Assembly (NCBI GenBank): GCA_023374025.1
Contig: SIJG01000017.1
Location: forward strand, 1,689,671-1,753,670
Direction of reading: 5' to 3'
From: Heterodera schachtii
Lineage: Eukaryota; Nematoda; Chromadorea; Rhabditida; Heteroderidae
Length of the DNA stretch: 64,000 bases
The notes under the pieces are model-generated. The model was not told where the DNA came from and did not search any database. It was given only the letters and a program-made list of their open reading frames with translations. Positions 22,543-33,457 of this stretch are shown in pieces. The position numbers were made by a program, and so were the translations under genes. Each line of letters opens with the position of its first letter. The first letter of the stretch is position 1.

Positions 22543-23702
22543 AAAAAACGACGCAAAAAATGGGAAAATTTGGGGTGCACAACATCAATTTCTGTTCTAA
22601 TCACAGGCAGATAAAGTGATAATGTATTTTTGCAAAGTGCCGTAAAACTGGCCCATTCCATCAAAGGAACTGAGAAAATTCGGTCGTTCCAAAGTTCTTA
22701 AATTGCTGCAAAAACGAATCCCTCCGGCGGATTACCCCCCCCCCACCCATTTAAACTCCGTTTTCACTTTTCACTTCGCCGCTCCGTTCCTTCGCTTTCT
22801 CTTCGGTGACCCAAAAGGTCATTCATTTCATTCACTGTGTCCGTTCCGCGAAGCCATTCCCCAATAAATCACTTCTTTTTCCTTCCGCCCCCCTTTCACA
22901 ACGGATCATCCAAAATTGCCGCCCGTTCAGTTAATCATCCCCAGCAGAGAGAGATAAGATCCACCGATCCCATTCAATCAGTCGCCCCTGTCCAATTCAA
23001 CCGCAATGGGGCGACGATTGGACGAAGCGATACGGAAGAAGAAAAAGGAGGAAGATAAACATCTTCCGCTGCATCTTTTGTGATCTCCACACTGCCAATT
23101 TAAGCGCCATTTGTAAAGGCAAAACTTTTTCTCTCTCTCTCTCTCTGCTCCTCTCTCTCTCTCCTCTCTCTCTCTCCCTCTCTCTCTCCTCCTATCACTC
23201 TCTGTTCCCTCTTCTCTCTCTCTCTTCTCACTCTCTCTCTCAATCTCCCTCTCTCTTTATCTCTTTTTGTCTCTTCCTCCCTTCGTCTCTCTTTTTGATC
23301 ATTCAACTTTCCCTCATTCACAAAATTTCCACATTAAGCAATACCTTCCTTTTCCCCCTTCGCTCTCTTACATTTTTTGCGCCCTATTCCTTTCCCAATT
23401 CACACCAATCTGTTGATCGGATTGCTGATCAATGGATATTAGCTTCAAATTAGGGGTGCCTGATGGAATATTATTCCCCTACTACATGCATGTGAAATGG
23501 TCCGTTCTAATCGGCCCGCCCGGCCATTTGGGAAAGGAAAAATGGAGCGACCATCGGCGGATGGGATGGAATGGGGGGGGGGGGGAGAGGGGCGGGGTTT
23601 GGAGAAGTGAATGGTCGGACAAAAGTCAGGTGGATTGACCAAATAATGTCAGAGAAGTGTTTGCCGGATGAATGACCGGGCAGCGGGAGGTGAAGGAGGG
23701 GG
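22543..23702. other. Intergenic; CT microsatellite, no gene supported
   Basis: A long (CT)n/CTC-rich tract runs through about 23121-23300. The open frame around 22960-23058 has protein-like composition (TDPIQSVAPVQFNRNG) but no supportable start or splice partner. Confidence 0.4.
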
Positions 23703-23950
23703 AAAGAAGGGAGCGAAGGGGGAAGGGAAGAGGGGGAAAGAAGGGAGCGAAGGGGGAAGGGAAGAGGGGGAAAGAAGGGAGCGAAGGGGGAAGGGAAGAG
23801 GGGGAAAGAAGGGAGCGAAGGGGGAAGGGAAGAGGGGGAAAGAAGGGAGCGAAGGGGGAAGGGAAGAGGGGGAAAGAAGGGAGCGAAGGGGGAAGGGAAG
23901 AGGGGGAAAGAAGGGAGCGAAGGGGGAAGGGAAGAGGGGGAAAGAAGGGG
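23703..23950. repeat. 34-bp minisatellite, seven copies
   Basis: The purine-rich unit beginning AAAGAAGGGAGCGAAGGG starts at 23703, 23737, 23771, 23805, 23839, 23873, 23907 and, partially, at 23941. Copies are nearly identical. Because 34 is not a multiple of 3, each strand reads through in a cycle of three frames; the Lys/Gly/Glu-rich and Pro/Leu/Phe-rich open frames here are artefacts of the repeat. Confidence 0.95.
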
Positions 23951-24511
23951 AGCGATGGAGGGGGGGGGGGGTGGGAGAGGAGCTGACCTTTGTCACTTTG
24001 CCATCTTTTAATAATTGCAATTTTATTGTTTTCTTTGCTCTTCAATTTTTCATTCTTTTTCTTTTTTGCACTCCAAAAACGTCGCCGTAAGATTTTTGGA
24101 CCATAACTTTTTTTTCGGTGTTAACAAATTAAGCATTTTGGTCTTGTTCGGTTTCTATTATTATAATTATATTATTATTATTATTCTGCAAAGTTCTAAA
24201 AAAATTTGCTAACTTTCAAAAAAAAGTTTTTGTCCAAAAATTCGTCCGGCGTAATTTCGGCTGGCGACGTTTTGTGTTGCTCCGTCCGTCCTCATATGCC
24301 TTCCTTTTTTCTGGACACCACCTTTTTCGCCATTTTAATGCCTAAGGCTATCATTGGCGTTCCGTCCCCCCCCCCCCCGCCCTTTCAATTTTCCATTTAA
24401 CTTTTCACCCCTTGGGTAAATTAAGAGTTGAGTTTTTGCAGAAAAGGAAAATTGGTGGGGAACGAGTTTAAAACGGGGGAGTGACTTAAGACGACGAATA
24501 TTTTAAAGGAA

Positions 24512-24828
24512 ATGGCCATCATCAGCAGCAAAGGGACCCGCCAACAGCACACAATTCACTGCCAAAAACCCAAACAAAATTTTGGTTATTTTGCGGGGAT
24601 TATTTTTGTTTTGATTGGCGCGACAATCAATTTGCACATTTTGGCAGAAAGTGGTGGGTAAGATTGGGGAGAAGGGGTTAATTAGTCCTAAATTGCCTCA
24701 ACAATTAATTAATTAGGGGAGGGGGTGTGCCGTTGCCCCATGCCAATGCCAATCCAACAAAAGACAAAAGTTACACCGCCGATCGGAGGCAGAAGAGCAC
24801 CCATCCACGTGTTATTCAATTTTCATAA
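24512..24828 (+). CDS. Small type II one-TM hypothetical protein
   Basis: Exon 1 is 24512-24657 with a GTAAGA donor; exon 2 is 24717-24828 after TTAG. The join is phase 2 and gives 85 residues. The N-terminus is polar and basic (MAIISSKGTRQQHT). It is followed by one membrane segment (YFAGIIFVLIGATINLHIL), a Gly run and a basic, polar tail ending in RVIQFS. A Cys lies just before the TM. Basic residues on the N-terminal side suggest a type II anchor. No family is recognised. Good splice sites and normal codon-like composition in a repeat-rich stretch make it a believable small gene. Confidence 0.55.
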
Positions 24829-25631
24829 TCAATGAATGCTCACTTTGGCAACAATTGCGATTCCTTTGCTTTTCTTCTCCATTTTTGCTGCGTGCCCAAA
24901 GCGCACATTTTCCATCACGAGACTTTTAGGACACATTTTCCACTGGTTCAATCCATGCCCACCACCTTCCCAGCAAATTCACTTCAAATGCCACAAATGC
25001 CAAATCTCTCGGGGGGGCGGGGGGGGGGGGGGGAGGGATTTGGGATGGGTGGGCTCCATTCAGAGACTTTCTTATTGAGCAGATAGAGAAGAAAGGCAAG
25101 GGATGGTTGGGTTGGATTGGGTTGAGGTGACTTCCTCGTCCCCCTACCCCATTATTTTATTGTTCAATCGAATTATTTTGCCATTGATTTACATCCCTTC
25201 CCTTTTTTCCCCTTTTCCCTCCCCCCCCCCCAAATTGCCTGTGGCTTTTCTCCCTTTTTAAGGGTCATTCGTTCATCTTTTCTGGCGATTTGTTTTAACT
25301 TTCATTTTTTCCTCTCATTTGATTCCTTTTGTCTTTTTTTCCGTTAATTTCGGATAATTATTTCTTGTCAAATGTTGGCCTATCCATTAGTTTCTAAAAA
25401 TGCCATTTCATTAAAAAAAAATTCCTTTCGTATCTTTTCAGAATTTGTCTGAACGGTGCCAATTTGTGACAGTTTAACCATTACAATTCGTAGTTCCTTC
25501 CTCCTCCCATTTTTTGATTGTTTGTCCAACACTCGCCGTTTGGCCGGTGCCAGCTGATTTGCTTCAGGCTATTTTCGGAAAATTTAATGAAACTAAAAAA
25601 GATGAAAAGTGATGGGAAGAGAAAAAAGTGA
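24829..25631. other. Intergenic; no gene seen
   Basis: It contains a G run at 25012-25034 and a C run near 25220. Short frames only. Confidence 0.4.
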
Positions 25632-25667
25632 AAAGAGAGAGAGAGAGAGAAAGCGGAGAGAGAGTAG

Positions 25668-25716
<49 letters not shown>

Positions 25717-25770
25717 GAGAGAGAGTAGGGGAGAGAGAGAGAGAGAGAGAGAGAAAGGGGAGAGAGAGTA
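25632..25770. repeat. (GA)n microsatellite with a duplicated ~60 bp block
   Basis: A GA dinucleotide tract is interrupted by repeats of AAAGCGGAGAGAGAGTAGGG at about 25651 and 25711, and a variant near 25753. This shows block duplication within the microsatellite. Non-coding. Confidence 0.85.
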
Positions 25771-25859
25771 GGTGTGGGAGGGGGAGGAAAAGCGGCGGGA
25801 AAGAGTGAGTGGAGGGCGGCGGCGGCAAAGGAATGTTTGTCCCTCTGGGGATGTTCCCC

Positions 25860-26050
25860 CCCCCCCCCCCCGGCTTCGTCCCCCTTCGCGCTTTGCCGTT
25901 CTTTGCCTCGGCTGGCACTTGGATGACCATCGGCGGTAGACGGCTGTCCCCAAGGTTGGATGGCCTTGCGGTGCCATCCCTTAGCTTTCGTTCCCCCAAA
26001 CGAATGTCCCCGTCGTCGGTCGGTGTCCATTTGAGTAAATTTTACCTTAG
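25860..26050 (-). other. Possible orphan exon
   Basis: One minus-strand frame reads as ordinary polar protein (for example GDIRLGERKLRDGTARPS, then PPMVIQVPAEAKNGKARR) before running into a poly(G)/(GA) tract. An AG near 26049 could be its acceptor. No partner exon or family was identified. Confidence 0.2.
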
Positions 26051-27609
26051 GCACTTCGCTTCATATTTACTAATAAGCATTTAAGCTAATGTTGACTCCC
26101 CCTCTTTTCGTCGGTTTAAATGCACTAATTGCCCCCCCCCCCCCCTCCTAAATTATTTTAGCATTTCCTCCCCTCTCCTCCCTCTTTCAGATATTCCCCC
26201 CCTCTCCCCGGCTGTCCCATTCTTTTTGTGTCCCTTTGTGCTTTTCCCCTTTTCCCCTTTTCTCTCCCTCTCCCACTTTTCCATCTCCAATTCTTTCCAT
26301 TCACGGCCTATTCATTCTCATTCATTCCTTTTTGTGGTGCGGTGGCTAGGGAATGACCATCATCGCTCCCTCCTCCCGCCATGGCGCACTTTCTCTTCCC
26401 TTCGGCGGACCAAAAAAAACGGCGACGTCCGCCCCCCCCCCCCCCCCCCCGCCGCTCGTCCGTCCATGTCCCACTTCCCCTCTGCCCCCTCGCCGCTCTC
26501 CGTCTTTCGCCGCCTTCTCCCTTCTCTCCGTCTTCCTCCCCTCCCCTTTTCCCACACTTCCTCTTCCGCTCTCGCCACCCCTCCAATTCATTCTCGAGTG
26601 GGTCTCGACCACTCTTCCCCTTTGGCTTGGCCGTCGTCCGTCCGTATTTGACGTTGTGTCCATATTTGGCGTTGGTTAGCCGACGATGAGAGAATGTTTG
26701 GGGAGGGGGGGGGGGAATGGCCGGACGACCGCTCATTCCTCCCTCTCCGCTCTCCCCCTTCCCTCCCCCCTTTGCTCCCTCCCTTTTCCTCCGTGGGCAG
26801 CGTTTGTCGTCCGTTGGCCGTCCGTCCCAGTAAGTTTTCACAATTGCAGGCGGATTGATGGCGTAAGGAATGCGGCGGATTGACCGGACAACCGCGCCAC
26901 CCATCCATCGCACATTTTCCTCGCCCACCGGCGCTGGTGAATGGGCAGAGGGACAACCTCGGCCAACCCCCCCCCCCCCCTCCCCCGCCCGCCACTCACT
27001 GAACGAACTATCAGTCCGATAGCGAAATGAACAACGATTTGGCGAAGTGTTTTTGTGTGCGGTCTCCGCCCACCGAATCATTCGCTTTTGCTGATCAAAA
27101 ATTGGTCTTAAACCATTTTCCCTCGAGTCTCTTTGGCGGAACATTTGTTTACTTCTTGCCCTCTTCCCCCTCCTCTTTCTCCAGCTTTTTTCTCCCTCTC
27201 TTATCTCTCTTTTGTAATTAAAGTCGTCGGTCTGTCTCCAACATTATCACTCTTTGCTCGTCGCTTTTGTTTTTTGGCATGAACTCCTTCTTTCTTCCTC
27301 TCTTTTTTCTTCCTCTTTTCTTTGTTCGTTTAAATGCAAAAAAGAAAACATTTATTCGTCCACCAATTGTCCCGTGCCAAAAAACAACTCAACCCCCCCC
27401 CCCCCCCTCCCCTCGTCCACACCGCCATTACCTCCTCTTTCCCCCCCCCCCCCTAATCGAGTCACCCGCTCCCCCACCTCCCACTTCGCATATGATTCAT
27501 TTTGCAATGCATTTCACATTGGCCTGCTGCTGCTGCTCTCAGCTGACTCTTCCGCTGGTCACATCCCTTGGGGCTGAATTCCCCCCCCCCCCCCGGCGGT
27601 TCCTCTTCC
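26051..27609. other. C-rich, low-complexity region; long minus-strand frame of doubtful meaning
   Basis: Many C runs (26131-26145, about 26430-26450, 26968-26983, 27391-27407, 27440-27453, 27580-27594). A 278-codon minus-strand frame (26308-27144) is Gly/Arg/Lys-rich and crosses two poly(C) tracts, so it may be a chance product of GC content. ATG 27027 on the plus strand (MNNDLAKCFCVRSP) has a donor that would join in phase to the zinc-finger exon at 27861 and could be that gene's first exon. Confidence 0.35.
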
Positions 27610-27830
27610 TTTTCCTTTAACTTTTCGTCTTCCCTTTTCCTCTTCCTTTTCCTCTTCCGTTTTTCTTTTCCTCTTCCCTTTTCCTCTTCCTTTAACTTTT
27701 CCTCTTCCCTTTTTCTCTTCCTTTTCCTCTTCCGTTTTTCTTTCCCTCTTCCCTTTTCCTCTTCCTTTAACTTTTCCTCTTCCCTTTTCCTCTTCCTTTT
27801 CCTCTTCCGTTTTCTTTCCATTTCCTTTCT
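27610..27830. repeat. 75-bp CT-rich minisatellite, three copies
   Basis: TTTAACTTTTC recurs at 27616, 27691 and 27766, with the same order of CTTCC, CTTCCGTTTTTC and CCTCTTCCC words between. As 75 is a multiple of 3, both strands stay open, giving Lys/Arg/Glu-rich (minus) and Phe/Leu/Ser-rich (plus) frames. It lies just upstream of the first firm exon of the zinc-finger gene, probably in an intron or the 5' flank. Confidence 0.9.
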
Positions 27831-27860
27831 TCCCTTATCAATCTCTTCCTTCTCTTCCAG

Positions 27861-30800
27861 CAGAGAATCCCCATATTTTCTCCTCCAGCAGAGTGTCTCC
27901 TCCCTCAACACCTTCAATGGTCCCGCTGAATTGGATGGCCAATCCCTCTTCCGCCCCTCTCTCTCAATCGAGAGTGAGTCGTAGGCTCATCGCCAAAGTC
28001 GAGAAAGGACGGACCCTTCCCCAATGGGTGTTCGTCGTCTCATCACCACCTCCAAGGGACGGACATATCTTCCCGACTCACCGTCTTTGAAAAATGGACG
28101 GAGGCCGCCGCTGAGAGGCGGAAGAAATGGGGGGAAAGGAAGGGGGAGGGGACGATGGCCATTCGGCCCTCGGGGGCGGTGATGCCCGTCGGTCCGTCCA
28201 CCTCCTCACCCGTTGGCCTTTTTGTGAAAAGGGAAAAATTTTCGCCCCCGGCAAACGGAGGTAAAACGCCTCGGGGAATTTTATTACGTTTTGGTTGAGA
28301 ACGGACGAAATTGAAGAGACATGTGGGATCAGAAGTCACCAGAGCAAATTGTTGAAAAATGAAAGAAACCAGCAGAAAGAGAATGTCCGAAATGCTTTTA
28401 AAAGAACAAAAACATTCTTTTGATCAGTCAGTGCCTTTGGTCACTGATTTTGATCAGTGCTTTTGATTTGTCATAACTTTATTATTCTGTTTGATCACTT
28501 TTTTTTATCAATATTTAATCAGTTTTTTATATTAATCTTTGGATTATTATTTTGGTCACTGTTTTTTTGTCCAATGATCATCTTGAAACATTCCATTTAC
28601 CATGAGAAATAAATAATTACAATGCTTTCACCGTTTCCCCCCAATTAAGCGATGCAAATGGAGCACAGTGCCGGGGTTGGCTCACCCGACGACGAGTCCA
28701 TTCATTTGGCGGCACTTTTCCACACGCGTCGTCCGCAAGCGGAAAAGGCCCACCGGCAACAATTTTTTAATGGGAACGGACTGCTCGAAGAGGATGAGCT
28801 GGTGGACCTACAGGAATTGGGCACACTGAGTGATGGAGACTTGTGCATGGGCAGACAATTGGTGGCCAATTCGATGGCATTGGCCAACGAAAGGGCCGAA
28901 AACGAAGGGACAAAAAAGTCGGAAAGTGTTGTGGAACAGCAGCGACACCTAATCAGCGAACAATTGCAACATCAACAACGGTCTGAAAGAGTGCCGAATA
29001 TTGCGGCGGAAGATTGCCTCGGGGGATTTGTGCCGGTGGTGAAGGCGGAATTCCTGCCGACAGAAGCGGTGGAACAGTTCCTACTTGGGATGAACGGCAA
29101 TGGCTACGGCGAAGAGGTCCAAGCGATGGCCGCAGGGGCGGCGAGTGCAATGGGCGAAGAAACGCCCCAGGGGGAACAAAGTGAGCAGCAGCCGAAGGAG
29201 AAGAAGCAGAAGAGGGCGAGCAGTTCGGAGGAAAGGTGATCATTTGTTTGTCGGTTTGGCATTTCGTCTCATTTTTTACCTCCTTTCCCTCCCCACCGCT
29301 TTAGTCGCACCGCCGCTCGCTCTCCGTCTTCCGAATTTTCCGCCCCTCCGCCGCCTCCGATTGTCATCTCTCCGCAGGACGTGGACAACCTCAGCATCAC
29401 GCTGGAGAAGAACCAGCAGTGCGCCTGCAAAGACTGCGGAAAACTGTTCAATTCGGTGTGGTATTTGAAGCAGCACGCGGTTAAGCACAGCAACGACCGT
29501 CCTTTTAAGTGTCGCTTTTGCATGAAAGTGAGTGGGGGCAATTAGCAAGATCAATTAATGAGAAATAGCAGCACCTGTTAAACAAAAATTAATTAAATGA
29601 TTTTCAATTTAGACATACAAATTCCGTTCCAATCTGTACCAACACAAATGCCCGGAGAGAAGCAGACTGCTTTTGACCGGGGAATTCAACATGGTCGGCC
29701 ACCCGTAAGTGATTGGTTTGGTTGCCAATTTGATCACTGATCAAAGAATTTTGACGACAGATACCGCCGGAGGGCTTACAACCGAACGAGCGATAAGCAT
29801 AAGACAGGAGGAAGCAACAACAACAATAATGGCGATGCTAATGGTCAGTTGAAGCAAAAAATTGTTGCTAAAGCAAAAACAATTAACGGTTTCGTTCAGC
29901 GCCTCTTTCGTCGTCTTCAATGAGCGTAAACACTTCGCCAATCGGCGGGGAAATTTATGTGCCAAATTTGAACACTTTTATGCCAATGGAAGAGAACGGC
30001 GAAGGGCCAGGGCTTTTGATGATCGGAGAAGCGAACGCGGCAATGGGAGAACATCTGATGCAGCAACAGCATGATTTTGTCAATTTGCAACAGCAGCAAC
30101 AAAGCATGGCATTGAACGGTGGAGGGTAATTAATGGACGAAGAGGAATTAATTGACTCTCAAATAATCAGTAATTAGCACCTCATTCATTTTTGACATTC
30201 CATTCAGTGGTTACGTGCCAATGCCCGCGCGCATTTTGTCGCCCACTGTCGTCGACGCTGAGCCATTGCGCAATGGCCTTGGCCATATCTCCGCCGACGT
30301 TGCTACGCCCCTTTCCTTCGATTCTCCGCAATTTGTTCAGTTGCGCAACGGTCCCTCCTCCTCCTCCTCCTCGCTTCAAACGACGAGCTTAAATGGACGG
30401 GAAAGAGAATTCCCAATCGAACTGATCGAGGAATACATGCGCAGAAACAAACACAGAGTGAGGGAGGGGAGAGAGAGAGAACAAAGAGGGAGAGAGAGAG
30501 AACAAAGAGGGAGAGAGAAAGAGTGACCAAAGAGGTGGGGGGGGGGAGAGAGAGAGTGATCAAAGGGGTGGAGAGAGAGAACAAAGGGGGAGAGAGAAAG
30601 AGTGACCAAAGGGGGGGGGGAGAGAGAGTGATCAAAGGGGTGGAGAGAGAGAACAAAGGGGGAGAGAGAAAGAGTGACCAAAGGGGGGGGGAGAGAGAGT
30701 GATCAAAGGGGGGGGGAGGGAGTAGGAGAGGAGAACTATAGCACCAAATGCCCGAAAGAAGCATGGGAATTCCGCCTCCCACCCCACCCTCTTGGATTAA

Positions 30801-31970
30801 TCAGCTAATGAAAGTGGGAGAGGAAAGAGAGAAAAAAGAGCATTTGCTCACCTTTCTCGCCTTGTTAAGGTGTTCAGTTGCCGCAAGTGCAAGTTGTACT
30901 TCCCAAGCAGAGAATATTTCGCCCGCCATTTGGCATACCATGACGAGATGGAGGAGCACAAATATTGCTGCGAAAAGTTAGAAAATTAATTTCAATCATA
31001 TTAATTGTTCAAATGCCTTTCTGTCAGATGTCCCGAACGCTTCCAATCGGACGGCGCCCTTCAATCCCACCATTTGCAGCATGCCGAACAGTCGCCGCAC
31101 TGTTGCCTCACATGCAACGGCATTTTCAGGTGAACCACAGCAAATGAAATAATAGTATCCGATTTCTCTGCTTAGGTCCGCTTTGGCCCTTCGCCGGCAC
31201 AAAGACAATTGGCGCCAGTGCCATTCGCCCCCTTTTGGCCTCGTCAGTGAACTTAACAATTAATAGTTGCCAAAAATGCCTAATTTGTAGCAATATTCGC
31301 TGGCAGTGAACCCAATTGATCAATATTCCTTCGTCGAGAGCGATTTGGACGAAATCGAATTTGGCACAGAGCGAAGTGAGGCGGAGGAAGACCAGGACGG
31401 CATGGAGGAGGGGGAGGAGGGCACAGTGCCGGGCGAGAACGGCACATTTTTACCGAACAATTTGTCGAGGAAGACCACACGCGACTCGGGCTACCAGGGG
31501 TCGGACACGTACAGCCCATCGACGGGGTAAGCTGAAAATGATATTTAAAGCAAAAAGGGAGGCGTGTTACACCAGCAGCAGGGGAAACTGATCAGAATGC
31601 CAAAAATTGATCAGAATGGAAAATGAGTGAAACTGACAGTAACAAAATTGAAATGCTTACGGTACACAGAAGCCACTCACCAAATGCGCTCGAAAGCGAT
31701 GATCAGCACCATCTTTTGTCGGTCACTGTACACAATGCGAAACGCGATCAGCACGGGCGATTTATGCCACTGAAAAACGGAAAAGGACAGCAGAAAAATA
31801 GTGGGAAAAGAAAGGGAAGCGAAGAAAGTGAAAAGACAATGGCGCAAAGAGAGGGCGGCGAGGGGCGTGAGAGTGACATGGACAAAAATAACAACCAAAA
31901 GCAGACGCAGCAGCTAAAGTGGGCAGAGACGAGGACGGACGGATCGCCAAACATTTTTAATCCCAAATAA
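27861..31970 (+). CDS. C2H2 zinc-finger protein, probable transcription factor
   Basis: Thirteen phase-consistent exons: 27861-27973, 28057-28260, 28650-29235, 29305-29527, 29613-29704, 29761-29843, 29900-30125, 30208-30457, 30870-30976, 31028-31129, 31176-31242, 31291 to about 31525, and 31628-31970. The first finger is CKDCGKLFNSVWYLKQHAVKH, followed by CRFCMKTYKFRSNLYQH. A second group is CRKCKLYFPSREYFARHLAYH, CEKCPERFQSDGALQSHH and CLTCNGIFRSALALRRH. Between and around them are Gln/Asn/Ser-rich and acidic linkers. Such paired finger groups suggest sequence-specific DNA binding in the nucleus; I cannot name the orthologue. If the last intron is retained, a stop at 31528-31530 gives a shorter form. 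The 5' end is open: the first listed exon needs a preceding phase-2 exon, perhaps at 27027. Confidence 0.82.
30458..30720. repeat. GA-rich tandem repeat in a zinc-finger gene intron
   Basis: AGTGACCAAAG recurs at about 30522, 30601 and 30673 (spacing 79 and 72 bp), each followed by a G run and GTGATCAAAGGGG. It fills most of the intron 30458-30869. The minus-strand open frame across it (Leu/Ser/Pro-rich) is a repeat artefact. Confidence 0.85.
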
Positions 31971-33457
31971 TGAGTGACGCAAATTAAAAATTAATTTTAT
32001 GGTTTCATTTCTCACCGAAAGCAATTTATTAACAACTGACAAAAGAGTGGGACAGATCCACCAGTCTATTTTTTCAGTGCCGGAAGTGCGCGAATTCGGT
32101 GAGATTTGCCCCAATCCCTAAATCATTTGGGTTTCTCTCCGGCGTAGCTTTCCATTTTCCTTCATCAATAATTAATTAATCAGTTAATTGTTCTTAATTG
32201 AGGGTATCATTAAAACCCACGAGGTCCTTCCGTCTTTCCCATTAATGAGTCCTTTCTTTCTCTTTTTTTTTTGTTTTCTTTTGATTCTTTCTTTTTCTCT
32301 TACGCATTGCTTTGTTAATGCTTCTCCTAAAATTCGTTTTTGGAATTTCATTTTCAAATTACCCCTCATTTTGTCTCTTTTTCTTTGCACATTCAATACC
32401 CTAGTCGGTCTTTCACAATAAAATTCGTTTTTGATGGGCAATTAACTAATTAATTAATTAATCTTTTCAAAAAATGAACTAATAAAATTATTTCCGACTA
32501 TTATTAATTAATTAATTTGCCCATCCATCATTATTTTATCATTTTCCATTTTCATTTGCTTTTTTTACCTCGTCTTCAATTCGTTCATTACTCGTTCTTT
32601 CTTTCTTTCGTTTTTGTTCATTCATCATTTTAAAAATGAAACATTTTAATGTAATCTTTCAGCCTTTTGCTCCTTCGGTCGTCGTTCTTTCAATTTTAAA
32701 TGTTTTTTTTCATTTTATTTCATTTTCTAAATAATTAAATTCCAATTTCAAAATGCTCTTTTTGGATGTCTTTCGCCCGAACTTTCGATTCAAATCATTT
32801 TAAATTTAAATTCTTCGCCTCCCTTGGCAAAATCATTTGTATCTTCGGTTTGTCTCCGATGGCTTTCTGTTCCACTGATTTTGCCCTCATTTTGGCTTTT
32901 TTCATTGTAATGCCACCACCATAAAATTCTCACCCATTTTTCGTTTACCTGTCCATTTGATCTGCTGATCACGATTCTGATCGATCACTGATCATTTCCT
33001 CCCTCTGATCACTCTTTCTTTCCCTCCTTTTCTGTGTTATCTGTCCCTCCCCAATCGTAGTGATAATTCATTTTCCCAATTGTGTTGTCCCTCCCTTTTT
33101 CAAGTTGTGCTCCGCCCTTTTTAAGCTTTGATCATTCATCCAACGCAACAATTCGATTCTCTTGTACAAATTTTGATCAGTTTCTTTCGGCCGATGTCCT
33201 CTCTGCTTTGATTACTTATGCTCCAATCGAAAACCCTCCCATTTTCCATCCGTTTTTTTTATTTGACGCAAATTTTTAGAATTTATTTTTTTGTGTTTTC
33301 TTTTGACATTCACAATTTATGTCACAATCAGCAGAAAATTTTTTGACATTTTCAACAGACAATTATTAATTAAAAATGGACACTAATGGGACCATTAATT
33401 CATAAAATTAAATTAAAATAATAAACTAAATCAATTAGCACTCGAAACGGCCCTTTT
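31971..33457. other. Intergenic between convergent genes; no gene seen
   Basis: AT-rich, with TTAATTAATTAA words (32438-32462, 32502-32517) and a cluster of TGATCA/GATCACTGATCA at 32950-33015. No exon-like frame on either strand. Confidence 0.5.

Noticed and set aside
23626..24090. Four overlapping ORFs of 104-140 codons
   Set aside because: Artefacts of the 34-bp minisatellite, which keeps several frames open.
26308..27144. 278-codon minus ORF
   Set aside because: Crosses two poly(C) tracts and is Gly/Arg/Lys-rich; no domain, no splice sites. Kept only as doubtful.
27462..27917. 151-codon Lys/Glu/Arg-rich minus ORF
   Set aside because: Produced by the 75-bp repeat; no start context or splice support, and a real plus-strand exon lies at 27861.
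30303..30782. 159-codon Leu/Ser/Pro-rich minus ORF
   Set aside because: Antisense to an intron repeat and to a zinc-finger exon.
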